A DNA stretch of 32,427 nt from Borrelia coriaceae (GCF_023035295.1 NZ_CP075094.1:1-32427), one strand, 5' to 3'. Positions 7,901-16,729 are shown, numbered from the stretch's first letter. Notes: generated by a model from the sequence alone, not told the origin. Numbers and translations are program-made.

Positions 7901-8454
7901 GTATATTAGAACGCCTTAGAAAAAAGGAATTAGAGATTAAAGGAAAAAGAGACAAGCTTATCTTTGTTAAGATAGAAAGTAATAATAACAAAACTTTGTA
8001 CCACACAAAAATAATGAAAGATTTATATGCGTTTGGAATTAATAAAAATCAAAGGAACAAATTTTTCATTTCATTTAGAAAATTGTTTAATAGAGAAAGA
8101 ATAGAGTCTTTTCATTTATTTTCTTTAAAAGATGATGACAAGTTTTTAGGTATTTTTTATGGATATAGAAAACCAATTAAAAATGTAGTAACAAGGTATG
8201 AAGATAATGGTATCATGAAAACATCTACTTTTTCAAAAGCCTATTACATAGAATTTAGATTTAAAAAAGGAAGTGTCTTTTGTTATTTGAAAGAAATCTC
8301 TTATTTACTCAAAAAAGATAAGTCGAATACAAAGTATTCCAAATTTTTAATTGAGAAGCTTGCAAATTTAGAGAAGCAAATATACGAATTTTATGGTAAA
8401 AATTTGCCAGATGGGGGTTTTATAAATAAATGGATAGAAAAAAAACTACAATAA
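7894..8454 (+). CDS. Plasmid maintenance protein, Borrelia PF50 family (DUF226)
   Basis: The 186-residue protein starts at a GTG preceded by AAGGATT, ten bases after the PF57/62 stop. The N-terminus (MESILERLRKKELEIKG, then FVKIESNNN, YHTKIMKDLYAFGINKNQRNK) is the recognisable PF50/DUF226 pattern. The family is found only in Borrelia plasmids, always in the maintenance cluster. Its molecular function is not established; homologues contribute to stable replication or copy control. The gene overlaps the following parA by 25 bp, which indicates translational coupling within one operon. No ATG gives a better start, because homology runs right from the GTG. Confidence 0.85.
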   Translation: MESILERLRKKELEIKGKRDKLIFVKIESNNNKTLYHTKIMKDLYAFGINKNQRNKFFISFRKLFNRERIESFHLFSLKDDDKFLGIFYGYRKPIKNVVTRYEDNGIMKTSTFSKAYYIEFRFKKGSVFCYLKEISYLLKKDKSNTKYSKFLIEKLANLEKQIYEFYGKNLPDGGFINKWIEKKLQ

Positions 8455-9170
8455 TCACCGTTGCATCTATTAAAGGTGGTGTTGGAAAAAGCACAAGCTC
8501 AATTATATTTGCAACTTTACTGTCCCAAAAATATAAAGTACTTTTAATAGATATGGATACACAAGCTTCTACTACTAGTTATTATTCTCCTAAACTTTCA
8601 AAATTAGATGTAAACCTTATAGATAAAAATGTTTATGAAGTTTTAAAAAACAATTTGAGCATTAACAATGCAATATTTGTTATTGATAAAAATTTAGATT
8701 TAATACCAAGTTATTTAAGTTTACATCAGTTTAATATGGAACCAATTCCTTTCAAAGAGATGAAACTTAAAAAACAATTAAAACAATTAGAAATTGATTA
8801 TGACTATATACTAATTGATACAAATCCTAGTTTAGACTTCACTTTGGTAAATGCTTTAGTTTGTAGTAATTATATAATAGTCCCAATGACAGCAGAAAAA
8901 TGGGCAGTTGAAAGTTTAGAGTTATTTGAATTCTTTGTCGGTAAGTTGGATTTATCTCTTTCTGTTTTTATATTAGTTACTAGATTTAGGAAAAATAATA
9001 CTCACAAATATCTTCTTGATATTTTAAGGTCTAAGAATAATTTTTTAGGAACTGTATCTGAAAGAGAAGATTTGAATAAGAGACTAGCGGAAGATAGTAC
9101 TTTCGATTTAAATAAAGATTATATACATGAATATCAAAAAGCATTGGATTGCTTTTTAAGAGAAATTTAG
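8430..9170 (+). CDS. parA: ParA-type partition ATPase, Borrelia PF32 family
   Basis: This 246-residue protein is a Walker-type partition ATPase. The deviant Walker A motif KGGVGKST is at residues 15-22, with both signature lysines (K15, K20). LLIDMDTQAS (residues 38-47) is the Walker A' region and YILIDTNPSLDF near residue 125 is Walker B. PF32 ATPases segregate Borrelia plasmids, and their sequence type defines plasmid compatibility. The protein would bind ATP and nonspecific DNA and move the plasmid together with a centromere-binding partner, probably the PF49 product. The start lies inside the end of the PF50 gene with no strong ribosome site, so coupling is likely. A parS-like palindrome follows the stop codon. 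Confidence 0.93.
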   Translation: MDRKKTTIITVASIKGGVGKSTSSIIFATLLSQKYKVLLIDMDTQASTTSYYSPKLSKLDVNLIDKNVYEVLKNNLSINNAIFVIDKNLDLIPSYLSLHQFNMEPIPFKEMKLKKQLKQLEIDYDYILIDTNPSLDFTLVNALVCSNYIIVPMTAEKWAVESLELFEFFVGKLDLSLSVFILVTRFRKNNTHKYLLDILRSKNNFLGTVSEREDLNKRLAEDSTFDLNKDYIHEYQKALDCFLREI

Positions 9171-9182
9171 CAAAAAATAAAT

Positions 9183-9196
9183 GTTCACTAGTGAAC
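9183..9196. promoter_or_regulatory. Perfect 14-bp palindrome between parA and PF49 (parS-like)
   Basis: GTTCACTAGTGAAC is a perfect palindrome; adding flanks gives an 18-bp palindrome with one mismatched pair. It lies 12 bp after parA and before the AAAAAAGGAG ribosome site of the PF49 gene. Its outline TGTT-CAC-GTG-AAC resembles the bacterial parS consensus TGTTTCACGTGAAACA. It may be a centromere or an operator. Function is inferred only. Confidence 0.45.
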
Positions 9197-9222
9197 GTAT
9201 GGCAAAAAAAAGGAGTTTTTAT

Positions 9223-9765
9223 ATGAAAATAAAATTAAATAAGAGAGCTTTAGAAGATAGGAATTTATCAGAGCATGAAAAAATATTAACTCATTATAAT
9301 AAATTAAAAGAGAAATTGATTATAAATTTTAAAGATGAAATTTTCTCTAAAATAGAAACAATGAAAATTTTAAAGGAAATCAAAGACAAAGGATATTATA
9401 AGTTGGATGGCTATAAAAATTTCATTGATTTTATATTAAATTTTAATTTAGCAAAAACACAAGTGTATAATTATTTAAAAATAGCCACAGCAATGGAAGA
9501 AGGATTAATAAATGATGATTTTATTTTAAAAAATGGGTTTAATCAAACTTTGTCTTTCATTAAAACCAATAATAGTGCAACACTAAAAAAATCAAGACAA
9601 AATTCAATAAAACCATTAAGATTTCAACTTAAGAGTCAAGAAAGTTATACTTTTTATAAACAAAATGCTAAATTTACAGGATTTATATTGGACAAGCTTT
9701 TTTTAAGTAAAAAAGATTTGCTAGAAGATTTTATGAAAGAATTTAAAAGTTTGGAAGACTGTTAA
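9223..9765 (+). CDS. Plasmid partition protein, Borrelia PF49 family
   Basis: The protein is about 180 residues from the ATG at 9223. This start is chosen because AAAAAAGGAG precedes it with correct spacing; an upstream in-frame ATG at 9181 would add 14 residues, lacks a ribosome site and crosses the palindrome at 9183-9196. Recognisable PF49 features are LSEHEKILTHYNKLKEKL, then MKILKEIKDKGYYKLDGYKNFIDFILNFNLAKTQVYNYLKIA, a region with a helix-turn-helix-like arrangement, and the end KDLLEDFMKEFK. PF49 proteins are thought to be ParB-like partners of the PF32 ATPase in Borrelia plasmids. It is the last gene of the four-gene maintenance operon. Confidence 0.85.
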   Translation: MKIKLNKRALEDRNLSEHEKILTHYNKLKEKLIINFKDEIFSKIETMKILKEIKDKGYYKLDGYKNFIDFILNFNLAKTQVYNYLKIATAMEEGLINDDFILKNGFNQTLSFIKTNNSATLKKSRQNSIKPLRFQLKSQESYTFYKQNAKFTGFILDKLFLSKKDLLEDFMKEFKSLEDC

Positions 9766-9789
9766 TAAAAAATAGTCATGAACAATTTA

Positions 9790-9832
9790 TTACATAAGAT
9801 CTATGTAATAGGATCTTATGTAATAGGATCTT
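9790..9832. repeat. Inverted and tandem repeat after the par operon
   Basis: TTACATAAGATC (9790-9801) and GATCTTATGTAA (9812-9823) form a perfect 12-bp inverted repeat with a ten-base loop. The same bases also contain a direct repeat: TATGTAATAGGATCT occurs at 9803 and at 9818. Lying 25 bp after the PF49 stop, it could be the operon terminator (no clean T-run) or an iterated partition site. Confidence 0.5.
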
Positions 9833-10296
9833 TAAAAATCGGTTTCTTAAAAAAAAGGGTTTACTATAAAAGTAGTAGATTTAATTTTCCTTCATGATTG
9901 TAATTTATACTTTCTAAGTTTTAAGAACAAAAAATGAGTCCGTGATAATAACAACAAATAGTCAATATATAAAAGACTTGATAAAAGTATATATCCAATT
10001 TAAAATATTATTTGCTTAATAAAGCTGTCTTAAAAGAAGAAATCAAAAGAAATATTTTAATATTTATTAGCTAGATTTAAATAAGTAACAAATGATTAAA
10101 TCATCATTTAATGAATAAAAATTTTCATCAATGTTTCTATTCTTGTATACAAAATAATAAATTATTTTGGCAAGGAATAATGATATTGATAGATCAAGAT
10201 AGTTGATTTTATTTAAAATTTGTTGTATTTTAATTACCGTTAGTAGTGCTATTCATTTTGGTACTACCTTAATTTAGGTTCATTCGAATAAAGCTT

Positions 10297-10342
10297 TAGA
10301 GCTTAGTTAAGTATTACATTAATAATACTTAACTAAGCTCTA
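10297..10342. repeat. Perfect 20-bp-arm inverted repeat (46 bp)
   Basis: Bases 10297-10316 are the exact reverse complement of 10323-10342, with a six-base loop. The arms begin TAGAGCTTAG and the structure is the longest perfect inverted repeat I see in the window. It lies in the 960-bp noncoding stretch (9766-10724) between the par operon and the antigen archive. No T-run follows on either strand. It may be a cruciform-forming element or a strong two-way terminator. Confidence 0.75.
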
Positions 10343-10471
10343 GGTGTATACGTAATTGATAAATGAAACACAGTCATATTAAATATGATTTCTTAATTTT
10401 ACCGTTTCTGTTTGTTTATTTATGTAATGATATCTTTAACTTTCTAATATCCTACAAGTGCTTGTTATCTA

Positions 10472-10690
10472 TTATTTAAATTGATCGAAATCATTGTTAT
10501 TGCTATTCCCTGAGCTTTTCATTACTTCTTTAAAAGTATTTTTTATCATTACTATTCCCAATGGTGAATTTTATGAACTCATTGTGTGTATGACTTAGTA
10601 CCTCTTTAATTTTATCTTTATCAAGATTCAAGATTTGATTGAATTTACTCTCATAGTCCAAGAGTTTTATTTTAAGAAGTATGTTACTTA
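10472..10690 (-). pseudogene. Minus-strand gene remnant before the first vsp
   Basis: Reading the minus strand, a coding-like segment (LLDYESKFNQILNLDKDKIKEVLS, then HNEFIKFTIGNSNDKK) runs to about 10550. After a frameshift it continues as NTFKEVMKSSGNSNNND and ends at a TAA at 10472. Upstream the segment runs into the vsp leader on the other strand, so its own start is missing. The joined sequence looks like the C-terminus of a Borrelia lipoprotein-type gene, but I do not recognise the family. Confidence 0.3.
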
Positions 10691-10724
10691 TACTTAACAG
10701 TAGTAGGTATGAGGCAGCTAATAT

Positions 10725-11381
10725 ATGACTAAACATATAAAAAGTATTTGTGCAACATTATTTATATCTTTATTCCTTTCCTGTAATAATGCAGGACCAG
10801 AGCTTAGAGATAGGCAAGCAGCTATGGCTGATGGAACAATAATTGATTTAGCAGAAGTAGGTAAAAAGATAAAAGAGGCTATTTCCTTTGCAGAAGGTGT
10901 TAAAGAAGTTCATGCTTTAGTTAAATCTATTGATGAGCTTGCTAAAGGTATTGGTAAGAAAATTCAAAATAATGATAATACTCTTGGTGATGATACTGAT
11001 AAGAATACATCATTGATGGCAGGAGTTTATAGTATTGGATTAGATATAGTAAAAAAAGCAAAAGCTTTAAAAAATTTAGAATCTATTAAAGATCGAGATT
11101 TAGAGCAAAAAGTCGATGGTGTTATAAGTGCATCTGGAGAATTTGTTGGCAAATTAAGAGGACAATATACTAATTTAGGGGCTAGCAGTGGAGGTACTAC
11201 TGATGCAAATGCAAAAAATGCTATAGACAAAAATGATCGTACTGGAGGTAAAGGGAAAGAAGAGCTTGTTAAGCTAAACGCAGCAATTGACGAGTTATTA
11301 AAAGTTATTAATGGATTGGTAGAAACTTCAATCAATGGGCTTACAATACCTGCAAATAAAGAGGTTACTTCTCAATCTTAG
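10725..11381 (+). CDS. vsp: Variable small protein (Vsp), archive copy 1, intact
   Basis: The 218-residue lipoprotein precursor has the archive signal peptide IKSICATLFISLFLSCNN with lipidation at Cys20. The mature part shows the Vsp/OspC pattern: ADGTIIDLAEVGKKIKEA, then FAEGVKEVHALVKSIDELAKGIGKKI, a variable centre and a final NAAIDELLKVINGLVETSI. Vsp proteins are dimeric helical surface lipoproteins, homologous to OspC, that give serotype-specific antigenicity. This copy opens the archive. The upstream sequence GAGGCAGCTAATATATG resembles the cassette leader, but no promoter is evident, so it is probably a silent donor. The leader is shorter than in most other copies (ATGACTAAACAT). Confidence 0.9.
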   Translation: MTKHIKSICATLFISLFLSCNNAGPELRDRQAAMADGTIIDLAEVGKKIKEAISFAEGVKEVHALVKSIDELAKGIGKKIQNNDNTLGDDTDKNTSLMAGVYSIGLDIVKKAKALKNLESIKDRDLEQKVDGVISASGEFVGKLRGQYTNLGASSGGTTDANAKNAIDKNDRTGGKGKEELVKLNAAIDELLKVINGLVETSINGLTIPANKEVTSQS

Positions 11382-11475
11382 TTAGTAAAATATAAAAAGT
11401 TAATTTTATAAATTACAAGATTAGTATTTACTTGAAAAGTAATTAATGAAAAAAATAAAGTCAATAAATGTAAAG

Positions 11476-11510
11476 CTAGGAGCTTGGTTCTGCTCCTGGT
11501 TTTTGTTTTT
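11476..11510 (+). terminator. Vsp-class terminator
   Basis: CTAGGAGC pairs with GCTCCTGG across an eight-base loop and is followed by a T-rich tail. The same CTAGGAG/CTCCTAG hairpin follows every vsp gene in the archive. Confidence 0.75.
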
Positions 11511-11559
11511 ATTTTTATTCAAAGATTTTTAACTATTTAGAGTCCTTAGTTAAAGGATG

Positions 11560-11665
11560 GAGGGAAATGATGCACGTAATATATGAAAATAAATATTAAG
11601 AATATTAGAGTAAAAAGTATTTGTGCAACATTATTTATCTCTCTTTTCCTTTCTTGTAATAATGG
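11560..11665 (+). repeat. Archive upstream homology segment (representative copy)
   Basis: Nearly every archive gene begins with the same block: CACGTAATATATGAAAATAA, a Lys/Asn-rich leader, then TTTGTGCAACATTATTTATC and the lipobox codons ending CTTGTAATAAT. Other copies start near 12765, 13960, 15497, 16720, 17574, 18755, 21848, 22690, 23522, 24698, 25540 and 26752; the copy at 10713 is close. A TCTTTAGTTAAAGG box lies about 40 bases upstream of each. Such 5' homology is what lets silent vmp genes recombine into an expression site. Confidence 0.75.
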
Positions 11666-12650
11666 AATAGAAGAACTTGAGAAGAGAAATACTTTCTTAT
11701 CCTCACTTGCTAATTTAGGTAATGACTTCTTATCTGTCTTCACTTCTTTTGGCGATACTATTGGTGGCGTTTTAGGGTTTAATACTAATACTAAAAAGTC
11801 TGATGTTGCAGATTACTTTAAGAAAATTCAAACTACTCTAGAAAGAACTAAGACAGGCCTTAATAACATTGTTACTAACATGAAAAATGACAATAATCCT
11901 AATGCTACTGCAACTGAGACTGCTGTTAACAAGTTGGTTAATGAAACCCTTGATAAAATAATAGAAGGTGCTAAGACTGTTAGTGAGGCTGTTATTACTG
12001 TTGCTGAACCACTTGGAGATGTTGCTATTACTAGTTCTGCTGTGGGTGTTGGAGCTGAAGAATCTTCAGTTAAGTCTCTTAGTGAGGGTATTGGAAAGAT
12101 TGTAAGTGTGGTACTTGGACAGGAAGGAAATGCTGAGGCTGGTGATAATAATAAGTCTAGTGGTGGTGGGGCAAGAAGTGCTACTGCTGCTAATGATGGT
12201 GAAGCAGGTAAATTATTTGTTGCTGAATCTAATGGTGCTGGTAATAGTTCTGATAATGCAAATAAAGTCGCAGCAGATGCTGCAAAGGCAGTTGGAGCAG
12301 TAACTGGAGCTGATATCCTAAAGGCCATTGTTAAAGAAAATGGAGGTGCTGCTAAATTAGCTAAAAATTCTGCAAGTACTATTTCTGGTGTTACTTCTCT
12401 TCAAGATGCCACCTTAGCAGGAGGTATAGTATTAAGAGCAATGGCTAAAAGTGGTAAATTCGCTAATGGTAAATCTAGCCATGATATTACGACTGCAGTG
12501 AAAGGTATAGCAATCAGTGCAGTGACTAAGGCATTAGATACTCTAACTATTGCTATAAGAAATACAATTGATTCAGGACTTAAAGAAGTTAAAAAAGCTA
12601 TGAACATAAATGCTAATTATACTCCTGTTACTACAGAAACTAAAAATTAA
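11583..12650 (+). CDS. vlp: Variable large protein (Vlp), archive copy 1, the only intact archive vlp
   Basis: The 355-residue Vlp precursor is lipidated at Cys25 (LFLSC). Conserved Vlp blocks occur in order: SSLANLGNDFLSVFTSFGD (about residues 39-57), [46 protein letters not shown], then AGGIVLRAMAKSGKF and a C-terminal SAVTKALDTLTIAIRNTIDS. It belongs to the LANLGNDFL group with the copies at 13971, 15510 and 25553. Vlp proteins are abundant surface antigens switched by gene conversion. The Ala/Gly/Ser-rich middle is the variable part. It has a leader and ribosome region but no visible promoter, so it is a probable silent but usable donor. Confidence 0.92.
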   Translation: MKINIKNIRVKSICATLFISLFLSCNNGIEELEKRNTFLSSLANLGNDFLSVFTSFGDTIGGVLGFNTNTKKSDVADYFKKIQTTLERTKTGLNNIVTNMKNDNNPNATATETAVNKLVNETLDKIIEGAKTVSEAVITVAEPLGDVAITSSAVGVGAEESSVKSLSEGIGKIVSVVLGQEGNAEAGDNNKSSGGGARSATAANDGEAGKLFVAESNGAGNSSDNANKVAADAAKAVGAVTGADILKAIVKENGGAAKLAKNSASTISGVTSLQDATLAGGIVLRAMAKSGKFANGKSSHDITTAVKGIAISAVTKALDTLTIAIRNTIDSGLKEVKKAMNINANYTPVTTETKN

Positions 12651-12685
12651 TCGAAAATAAGTAAACAAAATAATGAAGTTATTAA

Positions 12686-12726
12686 AGGGAAACACTTTTC
12701 TATATGAGAGTGGTTTTCCTTTTTTT
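12686..12726 (+). terminator. Vlp-class terminator
   Basis: AGGGAAACACT pairs imperfectly with AGTGGTTTTCCT and is followed by a T-run. This GGGAAAC/GTTTTCC hairpin is the type that follows vlp genes here. Confidence 0.7.
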
Positions 12727-12776
12727 GTATTTAGCTTCTTTAGTTGAAGGAATAGGGAAAAGGAGACAGGTAATAT

Positions 12777-13840
12777 ATGAAAATAAATATTAGGATAAAA
12801 AGTATTTGTGCAACGTTATTTATCTTTCTATTCCTTTCTTGTAATAATGGAATAGAAGAACTTGAAAAGAAAAATATTTTTTCTGATTCTCTTGTCAATA
12901 TAGGTCATGAGTTTCAAGAAATATTCGGTTCATTTGGGAATGCTATTGGAAACGCATTAGGATTTAGTACTATTAAACCTGAAGATAATAGAAGTGAAGT
13001 GAAAAAACACTTTGATGTTCTAGGAGAGAGATTAAAATCAACTAAGAATAAGTTAAATGATCTATCAAATAAAATATCGGGAGCAAAGAATGCTGATAGA
13101 GGTACAATTAAAGTAGTTGAGGATGTAATTGAAGACTCAAATGAAGTTTTTGATAAATTAATTGGTGCTTTAGCTAAGTTATCTGGAGCTACTGGTAGTA
13201 CTGATATTGGTGATAATACCGTTAGTGCTGGTGTTGGTGCTGAAAAGTCTGGGGTTGAAGCCATTGTTGGGGGAATTAAAACAATTGTTGAAGAGGCAGG
13301 AAAAGCTGGCATGGAAATCAAACCCGGAGATGCTGGTAGTTCGATAACTACTGCTTCTGTTACTACTGATGCTATTGTTGTACTTGGTGGTCATAATACT
13401 GCAGCAACTAAAGGAGCTGGTCCTAATCTAGCAGCTGAAGTATTAAAAGCAGATCCATGGGCAATGATTGACAAAATTAAGAATGCTACTCCTACTTCCC
13501 CTGCTAAACTTGGTGCTGGTAGTCATGATGCTGGAAAATTAGCTTCTTCTAGTGGTAATGCTAGTGCTAGTGCTGGAGCAAAAAGTAATGCAGACTTAGC
13601 ACAGCGGCAGTAGCTCTTAAGGCTATTACTAAGAATGGTAAATTTAATGCTCATGGCGATGATGCAGACTCGGTTAAAGCATCTGCTGCTAGTGCAGTAA
13701 ATAAGGTATTAGGAATACTAGATTTTATAATTAGGAAAACAGTAGAAAGCAATCTAGATAAAGTAAGAAAGGCTGTTAAGGAAATAAAATATTCAGAGAC
13801 TACTGGTGAAGTTACAGGTGTTGGTACTGCTACTAAATAA
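12777..13840 (+). pseudogene. vlp: vlp archive copy 2, frameshifted
   Basis: The frame is open for 278 codons with the standard leader and lipobox, then group-specific blocks: [40 protein letters not shown] and KADPWAMIDKI. Near 13600-13603 two extra bases in GCACAGCGG break the [14 protein letters not shown] block, giving a stop at 13611. The rest continues in another frame to a TAA at 13838 ([20 protein letters not shown]). Removing two bases would restore a protein of about 353 residues. It belongs to the NIGH-FQEIF group with the copies at 18765, 20792 and 26765. Confidence 0.88.
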
Positions 13841-13877
13841 ATAATAAAATAAAAGTAAACTAAATAATAAAGTCATT

Positions 13878-13920
13878 AAAGGAAAACATTTTTCTGTATA
13901 AGGGTTGTTTTCCTTTTTTT
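13878..13920 (+). terminator. Vlp-class terminator
   Basis: AAAGGAAAACA pairs perfectly with TGTTTTCCTTT around an AT-rich loop and is followed by T residues. Confidence 0.78.
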
Positions 13921-13970
13921 CTATCTAGTCTCTTTAGTTAAGGGGTGGGAAAGAAGGAGGCGGGTAATAT

Positions 13971-15007
13971 ATAACTAAAAATATTAAAAATATAAATATA
14001 AAAAGTATTTGTGCAACATTGTTTATCTCTTTATTCCTTTCTTGTAATAATGGGATAGAAGACCTTGAGAGGAAAAACCATTTTTTATCCTCACTAGCTA
14101 ATTTAGGTAATGACTTCTTAGATGTTTTCACTTCTTTTGGGGATTCAATTGGTAGTGTTTTAAACTTTGATGCTAAGATTGCTAAAAAGTCTGATGTTGG
14201 GAAATACTTTAAAAAAGTACAAGATGCTGTACAAGGAACTAAGGATAAACTTGAAAAACTTGTTGCTGATATGAAGACACAAGGTAATTCTAATGCTTCT
14301 GCTGTTGAGACTGCTGTGAATGATTTGATTGGTAAAAAACTTAGTAAGATCATAGAAGGTGCTACTATTGTTAGTGAGGCTTTAAAGGATGTTGGTGATG
14401 CACCACTTGGTGATGTTGGTACTGCTCAATCAGCTCCTGCAGGTGCTAAAGGTGATGTTGAGAATTTAATAAATGGAATTAAATCAATTGTGGAAGTGGT
14501 CCTTAAATCTGATGAAGGTAAGCATGATGCTGGTGATATTAAAGGTCCCGTTCCGGATGCTGGTACGGCTGGTAGTGCAAGAAATGGTGGTAATGGTGAG
14601 GCAGGAAAGTTATTTGGTACTGCTGCTGGTGCTAATGCGAGTGATGCAGTTAAAGCTGTTTCAGCAGTAACTAGTGCTGACATATTACAAGCTATTTCTA
14701 AAGGTGTTGCTGCTACATTAGCTAAAGATATATCTGGTAGCGCTTCTAATGGTAAAAAAGATGCAGAAGTGGCAGGTGGAATAGCGCTACGATCCTTGGT
14801 TAAGGGGGGGGTAAATTAGCTGCAAATAGTGGTGGTAACGATGCTAAAGCAGCACAATCAGCAGGGATAACAGAAGTAAATAAATTATTAGTAGCAGTAG
14901 AAGATATAATCAAAAAGACAGTAAAAAATGTGATTGGAACAGTAAAAGAACAAATAGATAAAGCAAGAGTTTCACAAGTATCAGATTCTGACTCAAGTAG
15001 GAAATAA
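13971..15007 (+). pseudogene. vlp: vlp archive copy 3, start codon lost and poly-G frameshift
   Basis: The expected start at 13971 is ATA instead of ATG (other copies read ATATATGACTAAA here), although the leader codons continue in frame to the lipobox. The body has SSLANLGNDFLDVFTSFGD, KKSDVGKYFKKVQDAV and [14 protein letters not shown]. Inside the block corresponding to RAMAKGGKF, a run of eight G (14804-14811) shifts the frame and gives a stop at 14817. The remaining C-terminus in the other frame (VNKLLVAVEDIIKKTVKNV, stop at 15005) differs from that of its N-terminal group and suggests a mosaic. An internal TTG at 14019 is unlikely to be a true start. Confidence 0.87.
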
Positions 15008-15509
15008 TAAGACAGATACTTTTGTAAATAATGTTTTAAGTTATTTAGGAATTTGATTAGGAGGCAAACTTAGATATAAGTCTAGGTTCCCTTCTACTTT
15101 AAATTTGAAATAAAAACTTAAATATAAGTAAGTATGGCAATGGTAAGTGAAAATGTTAAAAGGTTGAGAGTAGTCAGTGCAACCAGTAAAGATCTTATAA
15201 TAAAATCATTCAAGGAGGGGCATTTGTCATATAAGAGTAATGGCTAAGATTAGTGATTTAGTGTTGGTAATAATATTAATGCATTGAATATGATGCCGTT
15301 GCTATAGTTAAACAATAATATAAATAGATGTTCACTATACTTATATATTAATATATTAGCTGGTGTACAAAAATAAAGGATTGTCAATAATAAAATTGAT
15401 AAACTGATAAAGTTATTTAAGGTCAACACTTCTTCTATAAGAGTAGTTTTCCTTTAATTGTATCTACCCTCTTTGGTTAAAGAATAGGGACAAAGGGTTC
15501 ACGTAATAT
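15008..15509. repeat. Gene-free stretch with two decayed cassette ends
   Basis: No gene. Bases about 15198-15245 (ATAATAAAATCATTCAAGG, then CATATAAGAGTAATGG) resemble a decayed vlp-class 3' segment. A second copy lies at 15400-15455 (GATAAAGTTATTTAAGG, then TATAAGAGTAGTTTTCC). Two 3' segments in one gap suggest that a cassette between them was lost. The box TCTTTGGTTAAAG and leader of the next gene follow. Confidence 0.45.
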
Positions 15510-16584
15510 ATGAAAATAAATATTAAAAATATTAGAGTAAAAAGTATTTGTGCAACATTATTTATCTCTTTATTCCTTTCTTGTAATAATGGGATAGAAG
15601 AATTTGAGAAGAGAAATACTTTCTTATCCTCACTTGCTAATTTGGGTAATGACTTCTTAGATGTCTTTACTTCTTTTGGGGATATGGTTACTGATACTTT
15701 GGGATTTAAGGCTGCTACTCCAAAAGCTAAGGTTGGAGATTATTTTAAGACAGTAAAAGAAGCTGTAGAAGGAGTTAAGGGTAAGCTTAATACAATTGTT
15801 GAGGACATGAAATCATCAAATAATCCTAATGCTTTTGCAACTGAGGCTGCTGTAACTAAGTTAGTTAGTGAAAAACTTACTAAGATGATTGAAGGTGCTA
15901 AGATTGTCAGTGAGGTTATTGGTAATGCTAGTGAGCTACTTGGCGATGTTGCTGAGACTAATGCAGGTGCTATTGGTGATGTTGATAATTTAGTAAAAGG
16001 AATTAAAAATATAGTAGATATAGTACTTAAAAATGAAGGTAATCCTGATGCTGGTGATGATACAAGTTCTGTTGACGAGTCTAATGGTAATGCTGGTGCT
16101 AAAAGAGTCACCGCTACAGCTGGTGCAGGTAAATTATTTGGTAGTGATAGTGCTGATACTGCAGGCTAATGCGGCGAAGGCAGCCAAAGATGCAGCAAAA
16201 GCTGTTGGAGCAGTAACTGGAGCTGATATATTACAAGCTATTTCTACAGGTATTAGTGGCAAAGCTGCTGTTTTAGCTAAAAATTCTGAAGCTAATAGTA
16301 ATGTTACTGCTGCAAATGGTGCCACAGATGCAACTATAGCAGGAGCTATTGCATTAAGAGCGATGGCAAAGAATGGTAAATTTGCTGGTCCTAGTTCTAA
16401 ATCCGATGCTGTTGCTGCTGCAGTTAAAGGCGCAGCAATAAGTGCAGTGACTAAAGCATTAAATACCCTAAATATTGCAATAAGAAAAACAATAGATGAA
16501 GGGCTTAAAACGGTTAAAGATGCTATGAATATAAATGCTAATGTTACTCCTGTAACTACAGAAGCTGATGCTACTGTTAAATAA
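15510..16584 (+). pseudogene. vlp: vlp archive copy 4, frameshifted
   Basis: A standard leader with lipobox precedes SSLANLGNDFLDVFTSFGDM and a variable body. After [12 protein letters not shown] one extra G at 16164-16165 (GCAGGCTAAT) shifts the frame, and a TAA follows at 16168. In the next frame the protein continues as [25 protein letters not shown], then [12 protein letters not shown] and [20 protein letters not shown], to a stop at 16582. Deleting one G would restore about 358 residues. It is closest to the copies at 11583 and 25553. Confidence 0.88.
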
Positions 16585-16637
16585 CTACTTATAATTTATT
16601 TTAAAAAAAGATAAGTAAACCAAATAATAAAGTCAAT

Positions 16638-16678
16638 TAAGGGAAATGCTGTTCTTTATGAGAGTAGTGTTTCTTTTA
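16638..16678 (+). terminator. Weak vlp-class terminator
   Basis: GGGAAATGCT and AGTAGTGTTTCT form an imperfect version of the vlp-class hairpin, followed by a T-rich tail. Confidence 0.5.
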
Positions 16679-16729
16679 TTTATATCTAGTCTCTTTATTA
16701 AGGGGAAGGGAGAAAGGAGGCACGTAATT

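Noticed and set aside
11828..12328. 166-codon minus-strand frame inside vlp copy 1, and similar ones in other antigen genes
   Set aside because: Antisense of Ala/Gly/Thr-rich coding sequence, with no ribosome site and no homology pattern.
15100..15330. Possible lost vlp body between two decayed 3' segments
   Set aside because: Only a few short words resemble vlp coding sequence; not enough to call a gene fragment.
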